DNA of 64,000 nucleotides from Candidatus Accumulibacter conexus (GTDB taxonomy: Bacteria; Pseudomonadota; Gammaproteobacteria; Burkholderiales; Rhodocyclaceae), in assembly GCA_017592775.1 (NCBI GenBank), contig JAGFNJ010000001.1:1-64000 (forward strand), read 5' to 3'. Positions 12,173 through 20,285 of this stretch are shown piece by piece. Each line of letters begins with the position of its first letter. Within the stretch, counting starts at the first letter, position 1. Under the pieces are notes generated by a model that worked only from the letters and a program-made list of their open reading frames with translations, was not told where the DNA came from and ran no database searches. The position numbers and the translations under genes are program-made.

Positions 12173-12215
12173 AGGATAGGCAGCGATCTCGACCGTGTAT
12201 GTAACCGCGGTCACA
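12173..12215 (-). promoter_or_regulatory. Candidate class II Crp/Fnr-type promoter for the DUF2892 gene
   Basis: Positions 12200-12215 read TGTAACCGCGGTCACA, a Crp/Fnr-like palindrome with one mismatched pair. On the minus strand a -10 hexamer TATCCT lies at 12178-12173, which predicts transcription start near 12166. The operator centre (12207.5) then falls at -41.5, the standard class II activator position. The site lies between the DUF2892 gene and the Crp/Fnr-family gene at 12361-13038. Activation by that neighbour is an inference. Confidence 0.55.
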
Positions 12216-12360
12216 GAACCTGATGCCCTGTTCTTGCTGCCGACATTCGCTGCAGCGGGTTCCAGCGTGGCCGCGGGCGCCGGCTTGCCATGGCGGCGCG
12301 CGGGGGAGTTTGCCGGGCCGGACGCCGCGACAGGTGGCTGGCGACGGTGCCGGCAGCTCT

Positions 12361-13038
12361 TCAGCGCCCGGCGTCGGCCAGTTGCTGGAGACCCGCCCGA
12401 TCGACGACCACGATCTGCTCGCGCGCGAGCGATACGAAGCCGGCGGCGGCAAAGCCCTTGAGCAGGCGGCTGACGATCTCGCGGACGCTCCCGAGTTCTT
12501 CGGCGAGGGCTTGGTGGGTGCAATGGATGGCGTCGCCGCGGGCAAGCAGCAGCTTGGCGAGCCGCTGGTCGAGGCGGTGGAAGGCGACCTCCTCGACCAG
12601 TTGCATCAACTCGGCGATGCGCTCGGCGAAGAGCTGAAAGACGAAGTCCCGGAAGGGGCGGCTGTCGGCCATCAGTTCCTCGAAAGAGGCGATTGGCAGG
12701 AGCAGCAACGAGAGCGGCGACTCGGCGACGCCGCGCGCGGAATAGGGGCTGCCGGCGAGCAGGCAGCTCGAGGTGATGATGCACGAATCGCCTGCGGGCA
12801 CCCGGTAGAGCAGCATCTCGCGTCCGCCAGCCGAGGTCTTCACCACCTTGATCGTGCCGCGGAGGATCAGCGGAAATCCCTTGCAGGTCTGTCCTTCGGC
12901 AAACACCTCGCCGCTGGCAGGCACCTGCAGAAGGGTCGCCGCCTGGCAGAGCGCGGCCAGTTGTGCTGGCGGCAAGGCGCGCAGCACCGGATAGAGCAAC
13001 AGCAGCGACTCTGCCAGATCCGCGTGCGCCTCCCTCAA
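12361..13038 (-). CDS. Crp/Fnr-family transcriptional regulator
   Basis: This is a 225-residue regulator if translation begins at the TTG at 13038, which overlaps the xth stop (TTGA) and suggests coupling. The N-terminal cyclic-nucleotide-like beta-roll covers about 20-130 (GEVFAEGQTCKGFPLILRGTIKVVK, then GDSCIITSSCLLAG). The C-terminal winged helix contains THQALAEELGSVREIVSRLL, the recognition-helix pattern of this family. There is no N-terminal Fnr-type Cys cluster, but the CII...SSC segment in the sensory domain contributes two cysteines. The ligand is not predictable. The neighbouring DUF2892 gene carries a matching operator. A longer N-terminus reading back into xth is possible but gives non-homologous sequence. 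Confidence 0.8.
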   Translation of the reverse strand: MREAHADLAESLLLLYPVLRALPPAQLAALCQAATLLQVPASGEVFAEGQTCKGFPLILRGTIKVVKTSAGGREMLLYRVPAGDSCIITSSCLLAGSPYSARGVAESPLSLLLLPIASFEELMADSRPFRDFVFQLFAERIAELMQLVEEVAFHRLDQRLAKLLLARGDAIHCTHQALAEELGSVREIVSRLLKGFAAAGFVSLAREQIVVVDRAGLQQLADAGR

Positions 13039-13802
13039 TCCGTCAGCTCCGCGGTGACCGGCGCGTGGTCCGATGGACGTTCGAGCTTGCGCATCTCGCG
13101 TCTGATGCCGGCGGCCGTGCAGCGAGCGGCCAACGGCGACGAGAGCAGGATGTGGTCGATTCGCAGCCCATGGTTCTTCTGGAAGCCGAGCATGCGGTAG
13201 TCCCACCACGAGAAGCTCTTCTCGGCCTGCGCGAACAGGCGAAAGCTGTCGTGCAGGCCAAGGTCCAGCAGGGCCCGATGGGCACTGCGCTCGGCGTCCG
13301 AGCAGAGGATCTGCCCGGCCCAGGCGATCGGGTCGTGCACGTCGCGGTCTTCGGGCGCGATGTTGAAGTCGCCGGCGAGAATGAGGTGCGGATTGCCGCG
13401 CAGGCGTTCGCCGATCCAGCGCCGCAGGGCGTCCAGCCAGGCGAGCTTGTAGTCGTATTTCTGGCTGCCGACCGCCTGTCCGTTCGGGACGTAGGCGCAG
13501 ACGACGCAGATTCCCCTGACCGTCGCGGTCAACAGGCGCATCTGCTCATCGTGCAGGAATGGATTGCCGACCACCACGTCCGACGCACTTTCCCGGGTCA
13601 GCAGGGCAACGCCGTTGTAGGTCTTCTGCCCGGCAAAGATCGGGCGATAGCCACAGGCCTCGATCTCCAGCCTCGGGAAACCGCTGTCCTCGAGCTTCGT
13701 CTCCTGCAGACAGACGATGTCGGGGTGTTCGCTTCCCAGCCATCCCAGGAGCTGTGGCAGGCGGATCTTGAGCGAGTTGACGTTCCAGGAAGCGATCTTC
13801 AT
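13035..13802 (-). CDS. xthA: Exodeoxyribonuclease III
   Basis: The 255-residue enzyme is an exonuclease III / AP endonuclease acting in base excision repair. It begins MKIASWNVNSLKIRLPQLL and carries the expected active-site series: LQETKLED (metal-binding Glu), YNGVALL, GDFNIAPEDRDVHDP (catalytic Asp, Asn), SWWDYR, LRIDHILLS and SDHAPV (catalytic His). The start at 13802 gives the canonical N-terminus; upstream in-frame codons are not conserved-looking. It overlaps the following Crp/Fnr gene by 4 bp. Confidence 0.95.
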   Translation of the reverse strand: MKIASWNVNSLKIRLPQLLGWLGSEHPDIVCLQETKLEDSGFPRLEIEACGYRPIFAGQKTYNGVALLTRESASDVVVGNPFLHDEQMRLLTATVRGICVVCAYVPNGQAVGSQKYDYKLAWLDALRRWIGERLRGNPHLILAGDFNIAPEDRDVHDPIAWAGQILCSDAERSAHRALLDLGLHDSFRLFAQAEKSFSWWDYRMLGFQKNHGLRIDHILLSSPLAARCTAAGIRREMRKLERPSDHAPVTAELTD

Positions 13803-14267
13803 CGGCTGACGGCGGTGCGGTGTGACGGATCCTCGTGGCCACCTGGCGCTGTCTTGCCCGCGCTGTCCGGTCGCCCGTTGGTTGAGCACTTATATGAGTA
13901 TGTTATCTTATAGTCTGTTGTTTTCGCCGCCGTCGCTCAAGAAATGGCGCGCAGTGTGCGTTATTTCCCTTGTGCGACGTTCTGCAGCCGGTATCCTTCG
14001 ACCGTTGCCAAGCCCTTGGGGCAGTGTCTGGCCAGGAAGGCCGCCCGCGGTCTTGCGGTGCGTGGAAGCAGCAGTCGTGGATCAGCGGCGGGCGGAGTGT
14101 GATCGCAAGCCCGTGAGCGGATCCGTGTTCGCCCGGGCGCCGCGCCTTTTTTGCCGTCCGGGCCAATTCCACTATACTGTGGCGCGCTCCATGGGGGGCC
14201 GCCGGCCCGGGCACGAGTGATTTGCGGTAAACCGTTTCCAAGCTGGGGATTTGAAAAGGAGAAAACC
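13803..14267. other. Divergent intergenic region between xthA and the exosortase A locus
   Basis: This 465-bp gap contains no convincing gene. It holds an unusually AT-rich island at about 13888-13922 within very GC-rich DNA, with a direct repeat of CTTATA at 13889-13894 and 13907-13912. Closer to the export gene are a candidate sigma-70 promoter (14151-14178) and an AAAAGGAG ribosome site at about 14254-14261. No convincing sigma-54 (-24/-12) site was found by eye. Confidence 0.5.
14151..14178 (+). promoter_or_regulatory. Candidate sigma-70 promoter of the exopolysaccharide locus
   Basis: TTGCCG (14151-14156) and TATACT (14173-14178) are separated by 16 bp, upstream of the first gene of the exosortase A locus. 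The predicted start is near 14185, leaving a leader of about 83 nt before the ATG at 14268. This is a visual match only. Confidence 0.45.
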
Positions 14268-14903
14268 ATGCTCAAGCGCCTGAATGCCGTCATTGGCGTT
14301 GTCCTTCGTTGGCTCGTGCCGGCTGCCGCCGCTGCCGTGGTTGCGGGTTGCGCCTCGTCCTTCCCGCCGGCGCCGGTATCCGCGGCTTCGTCGGACTATC
14401 GCTACATCATTGGTCCTGGTGACAACGTCAATATCGTCGTCTGGCGCAATCCGGAACTCTCGATGTCGGTGCCCGTACGTCCCGATGGTCTGATTGCCGG
14501 CCCGTTGATCGAGGACATGCAGGCGATGGGCAAGACGCCGACCGCGCTGGCACGCGACATGGAGAAAGCGCTGGGGACCTTCATCCGTGACCCGATCGTC
14601 ACCGTCATCGTCACCGGTTTTGTCGGCACCCAGGCCGAACAGATCAGGGTCATCGGCGAGGCAGCCAAGCCGCAGTCGCTGCCGTATCGACAGAGCATGA
14701 CCCTCCTTGATGTGATGATCGCCGTTGGTGGTCTGACCGACTTTGCCGACGGCAACCGGGCGACCGTCCTGCGGACGAACCCGGAAGGGCCGAGCCAGCA
14801 GTACAGCGTTCGCCTGACCGACCTGATCCGGCGGGGGGACGTCTCGGCCAACGTCGACATGAAGCCGGGTGACGTGCTGATCATCCCGCAAAGCTGGTTC
14901 TGA
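14268..14903 (+). CDS. Exosortase A-associated polysaccharide export lipoprotein (Wza-like)
   Basis: The 211-residue lipoprotein carries a signal peptide ending in the lipobox VVAGC, so Cys becomes the acylated N-terminus. The mature part has the polysaccharide export domain (YIIGPGDNVNIVVWRNPELS, VPVRPDGLIAGPLIED) and an SLBB-like second part (IRVIGEAAKPQSLPYRQSMT, LLDVMIAVGGLTDFA), ending KPGDVLIIPQSWF. Wza-type proteins form the outer-membrane exit channel for capsule or EPS. It is the first gene of the exosortase A / PEP-CTERM EPS locus. The start at 14268 follows AAAAGGAG and gives the lipoprotein signal. Confidence 0.9.
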   Translation: MLKRLNAVIGVVLRWLVPAAAAAVVAGCASSFPPAPVSAASSDYRYIIGPGDNVNIVVWRNPELSMSVPVRPDGLIAGPLIEDMQAMGKTPTALARDMEKALGTFIRDPIVTVIVTGFVGTQAEQIRVIGEAAKPQSLPYRQSMTLLDVMIAVGGLTDFADGNRATVLRTNPEGPSQQYSVRLTDLIRRGDVSANVDMKPGDVLIIPQSWF

Positions 14904-15010
14904 TCCGCCGGCACCCGCCGAGTCCTCGTTCAATTCCGGTTCAATTCCGTGCCCTCGCGCCGTCCTGGGTGGCGGGGGCCGCAACCGATAACTGATAAAG
15001 TCTGAATCCG

Positions 15011-16570
15011 ATGGATGAACTGCTTCGACAGGCAATCGCCGTCCTGCGCGGGATGTGGCAGCGCCGCTGGCTGGGAATCATTGTCGCCTGGATTGTTGGG
15101 ATCGCCAGCGTCGTGGCGGTGCTGGCCATCCCCGACAAATATGAGGCGACGGCCCGCGTCTTCGTCGATACACAGTCGATCCTGCGGCCGCTGATGTCCG
15201 GTCTGGTCACACAGCCCAACATCGACCAGCAGGTGATGATGCTCAGCCGGACCCTGATCACCCGCCCCAACGTCGAGAAGCTGATCAGGATGGCCGATCT
15301 CGATCTCAAGGTTCAGTCGAGGTCCGAGCGCGAAACGCTCATCGAAGGGCTGATGTCCTCGCTGAAGATCAACAATACGTCGCGCGACAACATCTATACG
15401 ATCACCTATCGCGACACCAATCCGGAGAGCGCGAAGCGGGTGGTGCAGTCGCTGGTGTCGATCTTTGTCGAATCGAATCTCGGCGATGCGCGCAAGGACA
15501 CGGAGTCGGCACGCAAGTTTCTCGAGAAGGAGATCGAGGGGTACGAGAAGAAGCTTGAAGAGGCCGAGGCGCGTCTGAAGGAGTTCAAGATGCGCAACAT
15601 GGCGACGCAGAGTGCCGAGGGCAAGGACTACTTCACGCGCATGAGTGCCGCCGGTGCACTGCTCGAGCAGAGCAAGCTGCAGCTGCGCGAAGCCGAGCAG
15701 TCGCGCGATACGCTCAAACGCCACATCGTCGGTGACGAGCCTTCGCTCGTGCCGGACCCTTCCCAGGAATCCATCGCCGGTATCTCGGTTCCCGAACTGG
15801 ACGCGCGCATCGACGCCCTGCAGAAGAGCCTCGATGGGCTGCTGCAGCGTTACACCGACCAGCATCCCGACGTCGTCAGCGCGCGCCGTCTGGTCAAGGA
15901 ACTGGAGGACCAGAAGCGGCAGGAAGTCGCTGCCCGCCGCAAGGCTGCAGCGACCAACCCGGCAGCGTCACTGAGCGGCAATCCGGCGCAGCAGCAACTC
16001 AAGCTGACGCTCTCCGAGGCCGATGCGAATGTCGCCGCCCTGCGCACGCGCGTCGCCGAGTACCAGGCCCGCTACAATCGCCTTGCCGAGTCGGCAAAGA
16101 TGATGCCGCAGATCGAAGCCGAGTTTGCCCAGCTCAACCGCGACTACGAGATCAACAAGAAGAACTACGAGCAACTGGTGCAGAGGAGGGAGTCCGCCAG
16201 CATGGGCAGCGAGATGGAGAATGCCGCAGGCGTCGATTTCCGCCTGATCGATCCCCCGCGCGTCTCGCCGAAGCCGGTGGCGCCCAACCGCACCGTCTTC
16301 CTGCCGTTGACCCTGCTGCTGGCACTCGGCGCCGGCATCGCCGCCACCTTTGCCACCAGCCAGCTGCGCCCGGTCTTCTTCGATGCGCGGTCGTTGCGCG
16401 AGGCAAGCGGTCTGCCCCTGCTCGGCACCGTGACGCTGCTGGTCGACGACGCACGCAAGCAGCGCGAGAGGAAGGACCTGCTGCGCTTTGCGGCAGCCTG
16501 CCTGACGCTGATCGGCGCCTATGGGGCCGGCCTGCTTGCCTTGTTTCTCATTTCCGTCCGTACTGCCTGA
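15011..16570 (+). CDS. Exosortase A-system chain-length determinant protein (Wzz/GumC type)
   Basis: This 519-residue inner-membrane polysaccharide co-polymerase has a Wzz domain at the N-terminus with the first membrane helix at about 20-40 (WLGIIVAWIVGIASVVAVLA). A long periplasmic part rich in coiled coil follows (about 150-390, e.g. EKEIEGYEKKLEEAEARLKE). Near the second helix are a GNVR-type Tyr/Pro segment (FRLIDPPRVSPKPVAPN) and LTLLLALGAGIAATFA. An extra hydrophobic helix ends the protein. It controls polymer length and pairs with the adjacent autokinase. It lies 107 bp after the export gene and 9 bp before the kinase gene. Confidence 0.92.
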   Translation: MDELLRQAIAVLRGMWQRRWLGIIVAWIVGIASVVAVLAIPDKYEATARVFVDTQSILRPLMSGLVTQPNIDQQVMMLSRTLITRPNVEKLIRMADLDLKVQSRSERETLIEGLMSSLKINNTSRDNIYTITYRDTNPESAKRVVQSLVSIFVESNLGDARKDTESARKFLEKEIEGYEKKLEEAEARLKEFKMRNMATQSAEGKDYFTRMSAAGALLEQSKLQLREAEQSRDTLKRHIVGDEPSLVPDPSQESIAGISVPELDARIDALQKSLDGLLQRYTDQHPDVVSARRLVKELEDQKRQEVAARRKAAATNPAASLSGNPAQQQLKLTLSEADANVAALRTRVAEYQARYNRLAESAKMMPQIEAEFAQLNRDYEINKKNYEQLVQRRESASMGSEMENAAGVDFRLIDPPRVSPKPVAPNRTVFLPLTLLLALGAGIAATFATSQLRPVFFDARSLREASGLPLLGTVTLLVDDARKQRERKDLLRFAAACLTLIGAYGAGLLALFLISVRTA

Positions 16571-16579
16571 GGAAAACCG

Positions 16580-17575
16580 ATGAGCCTCATTGAACAAGCG
16601 GCCAAACGTCTCGAGCAGCTGCGCAAGGCAGGGGTTCCCGTACGCGGCTCGGAATCGGACGCTGGCCTCGCGCCAACGGATGCGGGTGTCGAGACCCGGG
16701 TGCAGAGCGACACCACCACATCGCAGGTTGCCGCGCCCGCACCCGCGACCCCTGTTGCGGCTGCGAACCTGGGCGCCTCCACTGACCCCGTGCGCGTTGC
16801 ACCGCCAGCTCCGGTCGTTTCCCGCCGCGTCGACATCGATCTGCAGGCGCTCGCGGCGCGCGGCCTGATGAGCCCTGATGCGCCCCGTTCGCAACTGGCC
16901 GACCAGTTTCGCGTCATCAAGAGGCCGCTCATCGCCAACGCCATGGGCAGGGGAGTTGCGCCGGTGAAGCGTGGCAATCTGATCATGGTCACCAGCGCGC
17001 TGGCGGGTGAGGGGAAGAGTTTCACGGCGATCAACCTGGCGATCAGTATCGCCATGGAACTCGACAATACGGTCATGCTGGTCGACGCCGATGTGCCCAA
17101 GCCGTCGGTGCTGAAGATGCTCGGAGTGCCGCCGGCGCGCGGCCTGCTCGATGCGCTGACCGATGAGTCGGTCGAATTCTCGCAGGTGCTGCTGCGCACC
17201 AACGTCGAGAAGCTGAGCATCCTGCCCAGCGGGACGCAGCACGCGCGCGCAACCGAACTCCTGGCGAGCGCGGCCATGGTGCAGATGCTCGACGAGATGG
17301 CGAGCCGCTATCCGGACCGAATCATCATTTTCGATTCGCCGCCTCTGCTGATGACCACCGAATCGCGGGTTCTGGCCGGCCACATGGGTCAGGTGGTGCT
17401 GGTGGTCAGGGCCGAAAGCACTGCCCGTAGCGATGTCAAGCATGCTCTGATGACGATCGAGTCATGCCCGGTGAAGCTGATGTTGCTCAATCAGGCGCGG
17501 ACGGTGTCGCAGGACGGCTACGGCTACGGATACGGCTACGGGTACGGTTATGGCTATGGTTCAGAGAGTGCTTGA
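16580..17575 (+). CDS. Exosortase A-locus tyrosine autokinase (BY-kinase, CpsD/Wzc-like)
   Basis: The 331-residue cytoplasmic kinase partners with the chain-length protein. A variable Ala/Pro-rich N-terminus is followed by a P-loop ATPase: Walker A VTSALAGEGKSFTAINLA, Walker A' VMLVDADVPKPS, Walker B IIIFDSPPLLM. The C-terminus is a striking (Gly-Tyr)7 run followed by GSESA. BY-kinases normally carry a C-terminal tyrosine cluster that is phosphorylated in trans to regulate polymerisation, so the run is the probable substrate tail. It is encoded by hexanucleotide repeats that also contain the start codons of the next gene. Confidence 0.93.
   Translation: MSLIEQAAKRLEQLRKAGVPVRGSESDAGLAPTDAGVETRVQSDTTTSQVAAPAPATPVAAANLGASTDPVRVAPPAPVVSRRVDIDLQALAARGLMSPDAPRSQLADQFRVIKRPLIANAMGRGVAPVKRGNLIMVTSALAGEGKSFTAINLAISIAMELDNTVMLVDADVPKPSVLKMLGVPPARGLLDALTDESVEFSQVLLRTNVEKLSILPSGTQHARATELLASAAMVQMLDEMASRYPDRIIIFDSPPLLMTTESRVLAGHMGQVVLVVRAESTARSDVKHALMTIESCPVKLMLLNQARTVSQDGYGYGYGYGYGYGYGSESA
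17516..17557 (+). repeat. Seven tandem GGNTAY hexanucleotides encoding (Gly-Tyr)7
   Basis: Seven consecutive GGN-TAY units occupy 42 bp at the end of the tyrosine autokinase gene. Copies vary at codon third positions (GGC/GGA/GGG/GGT and TAC/TAT). The ATGs at 17550 and 17556, candidate starts of the next gene, arise from the TAT-GGN junctions of the last two units in another frame. Confidence 0.9.
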
Positions 17576-19175
17576 GGTGGCTGCCTGCGCTGCCGGCGAT
17601 GCGACGCTTTCGCCGGCGTCCTTCCCCGGTCGGTTGCCTGCCGCACGCCGGCGGAGCCGCTGCCGACGCGCGCCGCGCCTGGGCGCGCGGCTCGCATCGG
17701 CCCTGCTCGTGCTGGCGCTGCCGGCGCACGCGGAAAACTGGGTCATTACGCCGAACATTGGCATCGGCGAGACGCTGACCAACAACCTGTACCTGACATC
17801 GACGAACCGTACCAGTGATCTGGTGACCTCGATCACGCCGGGTATCTCGATCGACGGCAGGGGCAGGCGCGCCAATCTGCGTCTGGGTTACTCGATCACG
17901 CAGAACATCTATGCGCGCGAGTCTTCGGAGAACAACCGGCAGCAGAGTCTGCTTGCAGCCGGGACGCTGGAGGCGGTCGAGGACTGGCTGTTCGTCGACG
18001 CCAGCGCGACGATCTCGCAGCAGTACATCTCCGCCTTCGGTGCGGTCGCCCCGTCCAATGCCAACATCGACCGGAACCGCACCGAGACCTTCTACTACTC
18101 GCTCTCGCCGTATGTCCGCGGCCGTCTCTTCTCGTCTGCCGACTACCTGCTGCGCTACTCGGTCAGCGGGACCAATCCCGACTCGCAGGCGGTGTCCAAC
18201 ACGACAACGAGCCAGTGGCTCGGGCGGCTCAATGGCAATACGCGCTGGAGTGCGCTCAGGTGGTCGATGGACCTGAGCAGCACCAGTGCCAACTACGACG
18301 TCGGACGTGACCGTGACGACACGCGCTACGGGCTGACGTTGTCGTACCGCTTCAATCCCGAGATCGAGGTGTCGGCGATCTTCGGGCGCGAAAAGACCAA
18401 CCTCGTCAGCCTGCAGGACGAGACCAACAACGACTCCGGTTTTGGTCTGCTGTGGACGCCCAGCCCGCGGACGAAGCTGGAAGGCCGCATGACCCGGCGT
18501 TTCTTCGGCAACGGGTACAACGTTGCCTTCAGTCATCGCATGCCGCTGTCGGCGTTCAACTATTCTGCCAGCCGGGATGTTTCCTATCAGCCGGCGGGGG
18601 TGACGAACACCGGCCAGGGGAGCAACTACGATGCCTACTATGCGATCGTCGCGGCGAACAATCCTGGCCTCGCGCCGGATGCGATCAGGACGCAGGTCAA
18701 CCAGATCCTGCAGGGCAGGGGCGTCCCGACGGACGGCGCGGTGGTCAATGGCTATCTGGCCAACCGGCCAAGCCTGCAGACCCTGCAACAGGTTTCCTAC
18801 GCGCTCCTGGGCGTGCGCAACACGCTGACCTTCAATGCGACCGAGAGCCAACAGCAGCCGCTGGGTGTGATCAGCGGTCTGACCGACGATTACTCGCTGG
18901 CCAACGAAGTGACCCAGCGCGGTTACGGCGTGATCTGGGGCCATCAGCTCACCGGACTGTCGTCGCTGTCGCTGTCGCTCAACCAGCAGCGCAGCCTGGC
19001 GAAAGGAAGCGGTGCCGTGGACTCGAAAACGACGGGCGCGTATCTGCTGTTCACTACCTCGCTCGGTCCCCGTACGAATGCCAATGTCGGTGCCCGACAC
19101 GTGATCTCCGACGGGGGCGTCAATGCGGACTATACGGAGAGCGCCCTGACCGCCTCGCTATCGCACGCCTTCTGA
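17550..19175 (+). CDS. Exosortase A-associated outer-membrane beta-barrel protein
   Basis: The product is about 541 residues, of the outer-membrane barrel family specific to PEP-CTERM/exosortase A EPS loci. A hydrophobic signal segment (LASALLVLALPAHA, cleavage before ENWVITPNIG) is preceded by an Arg-rich stretch. The mature protein has alternating aromatic strands typical of a barrel (LRLGYSITQNIYARESSENN, YYSLSPYVRGRLFSSADYLL) and ends in Phe (SLSHAF), the usual BamA signal. The start is uncertain: ATG 17550 and 17556 lie inside the kinase gene's Gly-Tyr repeat, and GTG at 17568 or 17577 is also in frame. The expected role is passage or anchoring of the polymer at the outer membrane. Confidence 0.85.
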   Translation: MAMVQRVLEVAACAAGDATLSPASFPGRLPAARRRSRCRRAPRLGARLASALLVLALPAHAENWVITPNIGIGETLTNNLYLTSTNRTSDLVTSITPGISIDGRGRRANLRLGYSITQNIYARESSENNRQQSLLAAGTLEAVEDWLFVDASATISQQYISAFGAVAPSNANIDRNRTETFYYSLSPYVRGRLFSSADYLLRYSVSGTNPDSQAVSNTTTSQWLGRLNGNTRWSALRWSMDLSSTSANYDVGRDRDDTRYGLTLSYRFNPEIEVSAIFGREKTNLVSLQDETNNDSGFGLLWTPSPRTKLEGRMTRRFFGNGYNVAFSHRMPLSAFNYSASRDVSYQPAGVTNTGQGSNYDAYYAIVAANNPGLAPDAIRTQVNQILQGRGVPTDGAVVNGYLANRPSLQTLQQVSYALLGVRNTLTFNATESQQQPLGVISGLTDDYSLANEVTQRGYGVIWGHQLTGLSSLSLSLNQQRSLAKGSGAVDSKTTGAYLLFTTSLGPRTNANVGARHVISDGGVNADYTESALTASLSHAF

Positions 19176-19184
19176 TCGATCTGC

Positions 19185-20279
19185 ATGTACGAATCCTTCT
19201 ATGGTTTGAGCAGCAAGCCGTTCCAGCTGAACCCCGACCCTTCCTTCTACTTTGCCAGCAAGCAGCATCGGCGCGCGATGGCCTACCTGGAGTATGGCCT
19301 CAATCAGAACGAGGGATTCATCGTCGTCACCGGTGAGGTGGGCGCGGGCAAGACGACGATCGTTCGTGGTCTGCTCAATGAGCTTGATTCCGGGAAGGTG
19401 GTTGCCGCGCAGCTGGTGAGCACGCAGCTCGACGCTGAAGACACCTTGCGCATGGTGGCGGCTGCATTCGGTGTCGGCGGCAGGAACCTGGGCAAGTCGG
19501 AGACTTTGCTGGCCCTCGAGGCGTTTCTCGTCGATGTCACTCGCCAGGGCAAACGCTGCCTGCTGATCGTCGATGAGGCACAGAACCTGACGCCGCGCGC
19601 GGTCGAGGAACTGCGCATGCTGTCGAACTTTCAGTTTGGCACACAGGCCCTGCTGCAGAGCTTTCTCATTGGCCAGCCGGAGTTTCGCAAGATCATGCAG
19701 AGTCCGCAGATGCAGCAGCTGCGGCAGCGCGTCATCGCTGCCTGCCACATCGGTCCGATGGACCAGGATGAGACGCAGGCCTACATCGAGCATCGCCTGA
19801 AGTGCGCCGGATCGAAGGGATCGCCGCGCTTCGACGCCGGCGCCTTCGAAGCCCTCTTCGAAGCCAGTGGTGGCGTTCCGCGGCGGATCAATGCCCACTG
19901 CGACCGCCTGCTGCTGGCCGGTTTTCTGAACGGCAAGAGCGAGTTTGCGCGCGGCGATGTCGAGGAAGTGGCGCGCGAACTGCGCGAGGAGACGCAGGCC
20001 GGCACCACGGTTGCGGCGGGCAGCGGTGCCGACGCCGCGCAGCCGGCGGCACATCCGCAGCTGACCGACAGCGGCATCATCGACATCGACCTGTCGCGCG
20101 TTGCGCTCGACGGCAGCACTGCCGACCAGGCGGCACGCGTCATCGCCGATCTGAAGAGCGGTCAGTCGGAGCAGCGGCTGATTCGCATCGAACGCAGCAT
20201 GTTCCGTCTTGAACGGAACAACGCGGCGATCCTTTCGCTGCTGCAGCAGCTGGTCGATGCGGTTCGGGTCAAACATTGA
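19185..20279 (+). CDS. XrtA-associated ATPase (ExeA/GspA-type AAA)
   Basis: The 364-residue protein begins MYESFYGLSSKPFQLNPDPS, the hallmark of the ExeA/GspA-like AAA ATPases in EPS loci. It has Walker A TGEVGAGKTT, Walker B LLIVDEAQNL and the arginine-rich sensor region QLRQRVIAACHIGPM near 180-195. A C-terminal tail of about 100 residues is unrelated to the ATPase core and ends in a helical LLQQLVDAVRVKH. It follows the barrel gene by 9 bp. The family is a near-constant partner of exosortase A, but its mechanical role is unknown. Confidence 0.92.
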   Translation: MYESFYGLSSKPFQLNPDPSFYFASKQHRRAMAYLEYGLNQNEGFIVVTGEVGAGKTTIVRGLLNELDSGKVVAAQLVSTQLDAEDTLRMVAAAFGVGGRNLGKSETLLALEAFLVDVTRQGKRCLLIVDEAQNLTPRAVEELRMLSNFQFGTQALLQSFLIGQPEFRKIMQSPQMQQLRQRVIAACHIGPMDQDETQAYIEHRLKCAGSKGSPRFDAGAFEALFEASGGVPRRINAHCDRLLLAGFLNGKSEFARGDVEEVARELREETQAGTTVAAGSGADAAQPAAHPQLTDSGIIDIDLSRVALDGSTADQAARVIADLKSGQSEQRLIRIERSMFRLERNNAAILSLLQQLVDAVRVKH

Positions 20280-20285
20280 AAGGGT

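Noticed and set aside
13803-14267. A sigma-54 promoter for the exosortase A locus
   Set aside because: No TGGCA-N-TTGC type element with correct spacing was found; only a sigma-70-like match is supported.
17516-17557. Short tandem repeat considered as a CRISPR-like or satellite array
   Set aside because: The 6-bp units are in-frame codons for Gly-Tyr and have no spacers.
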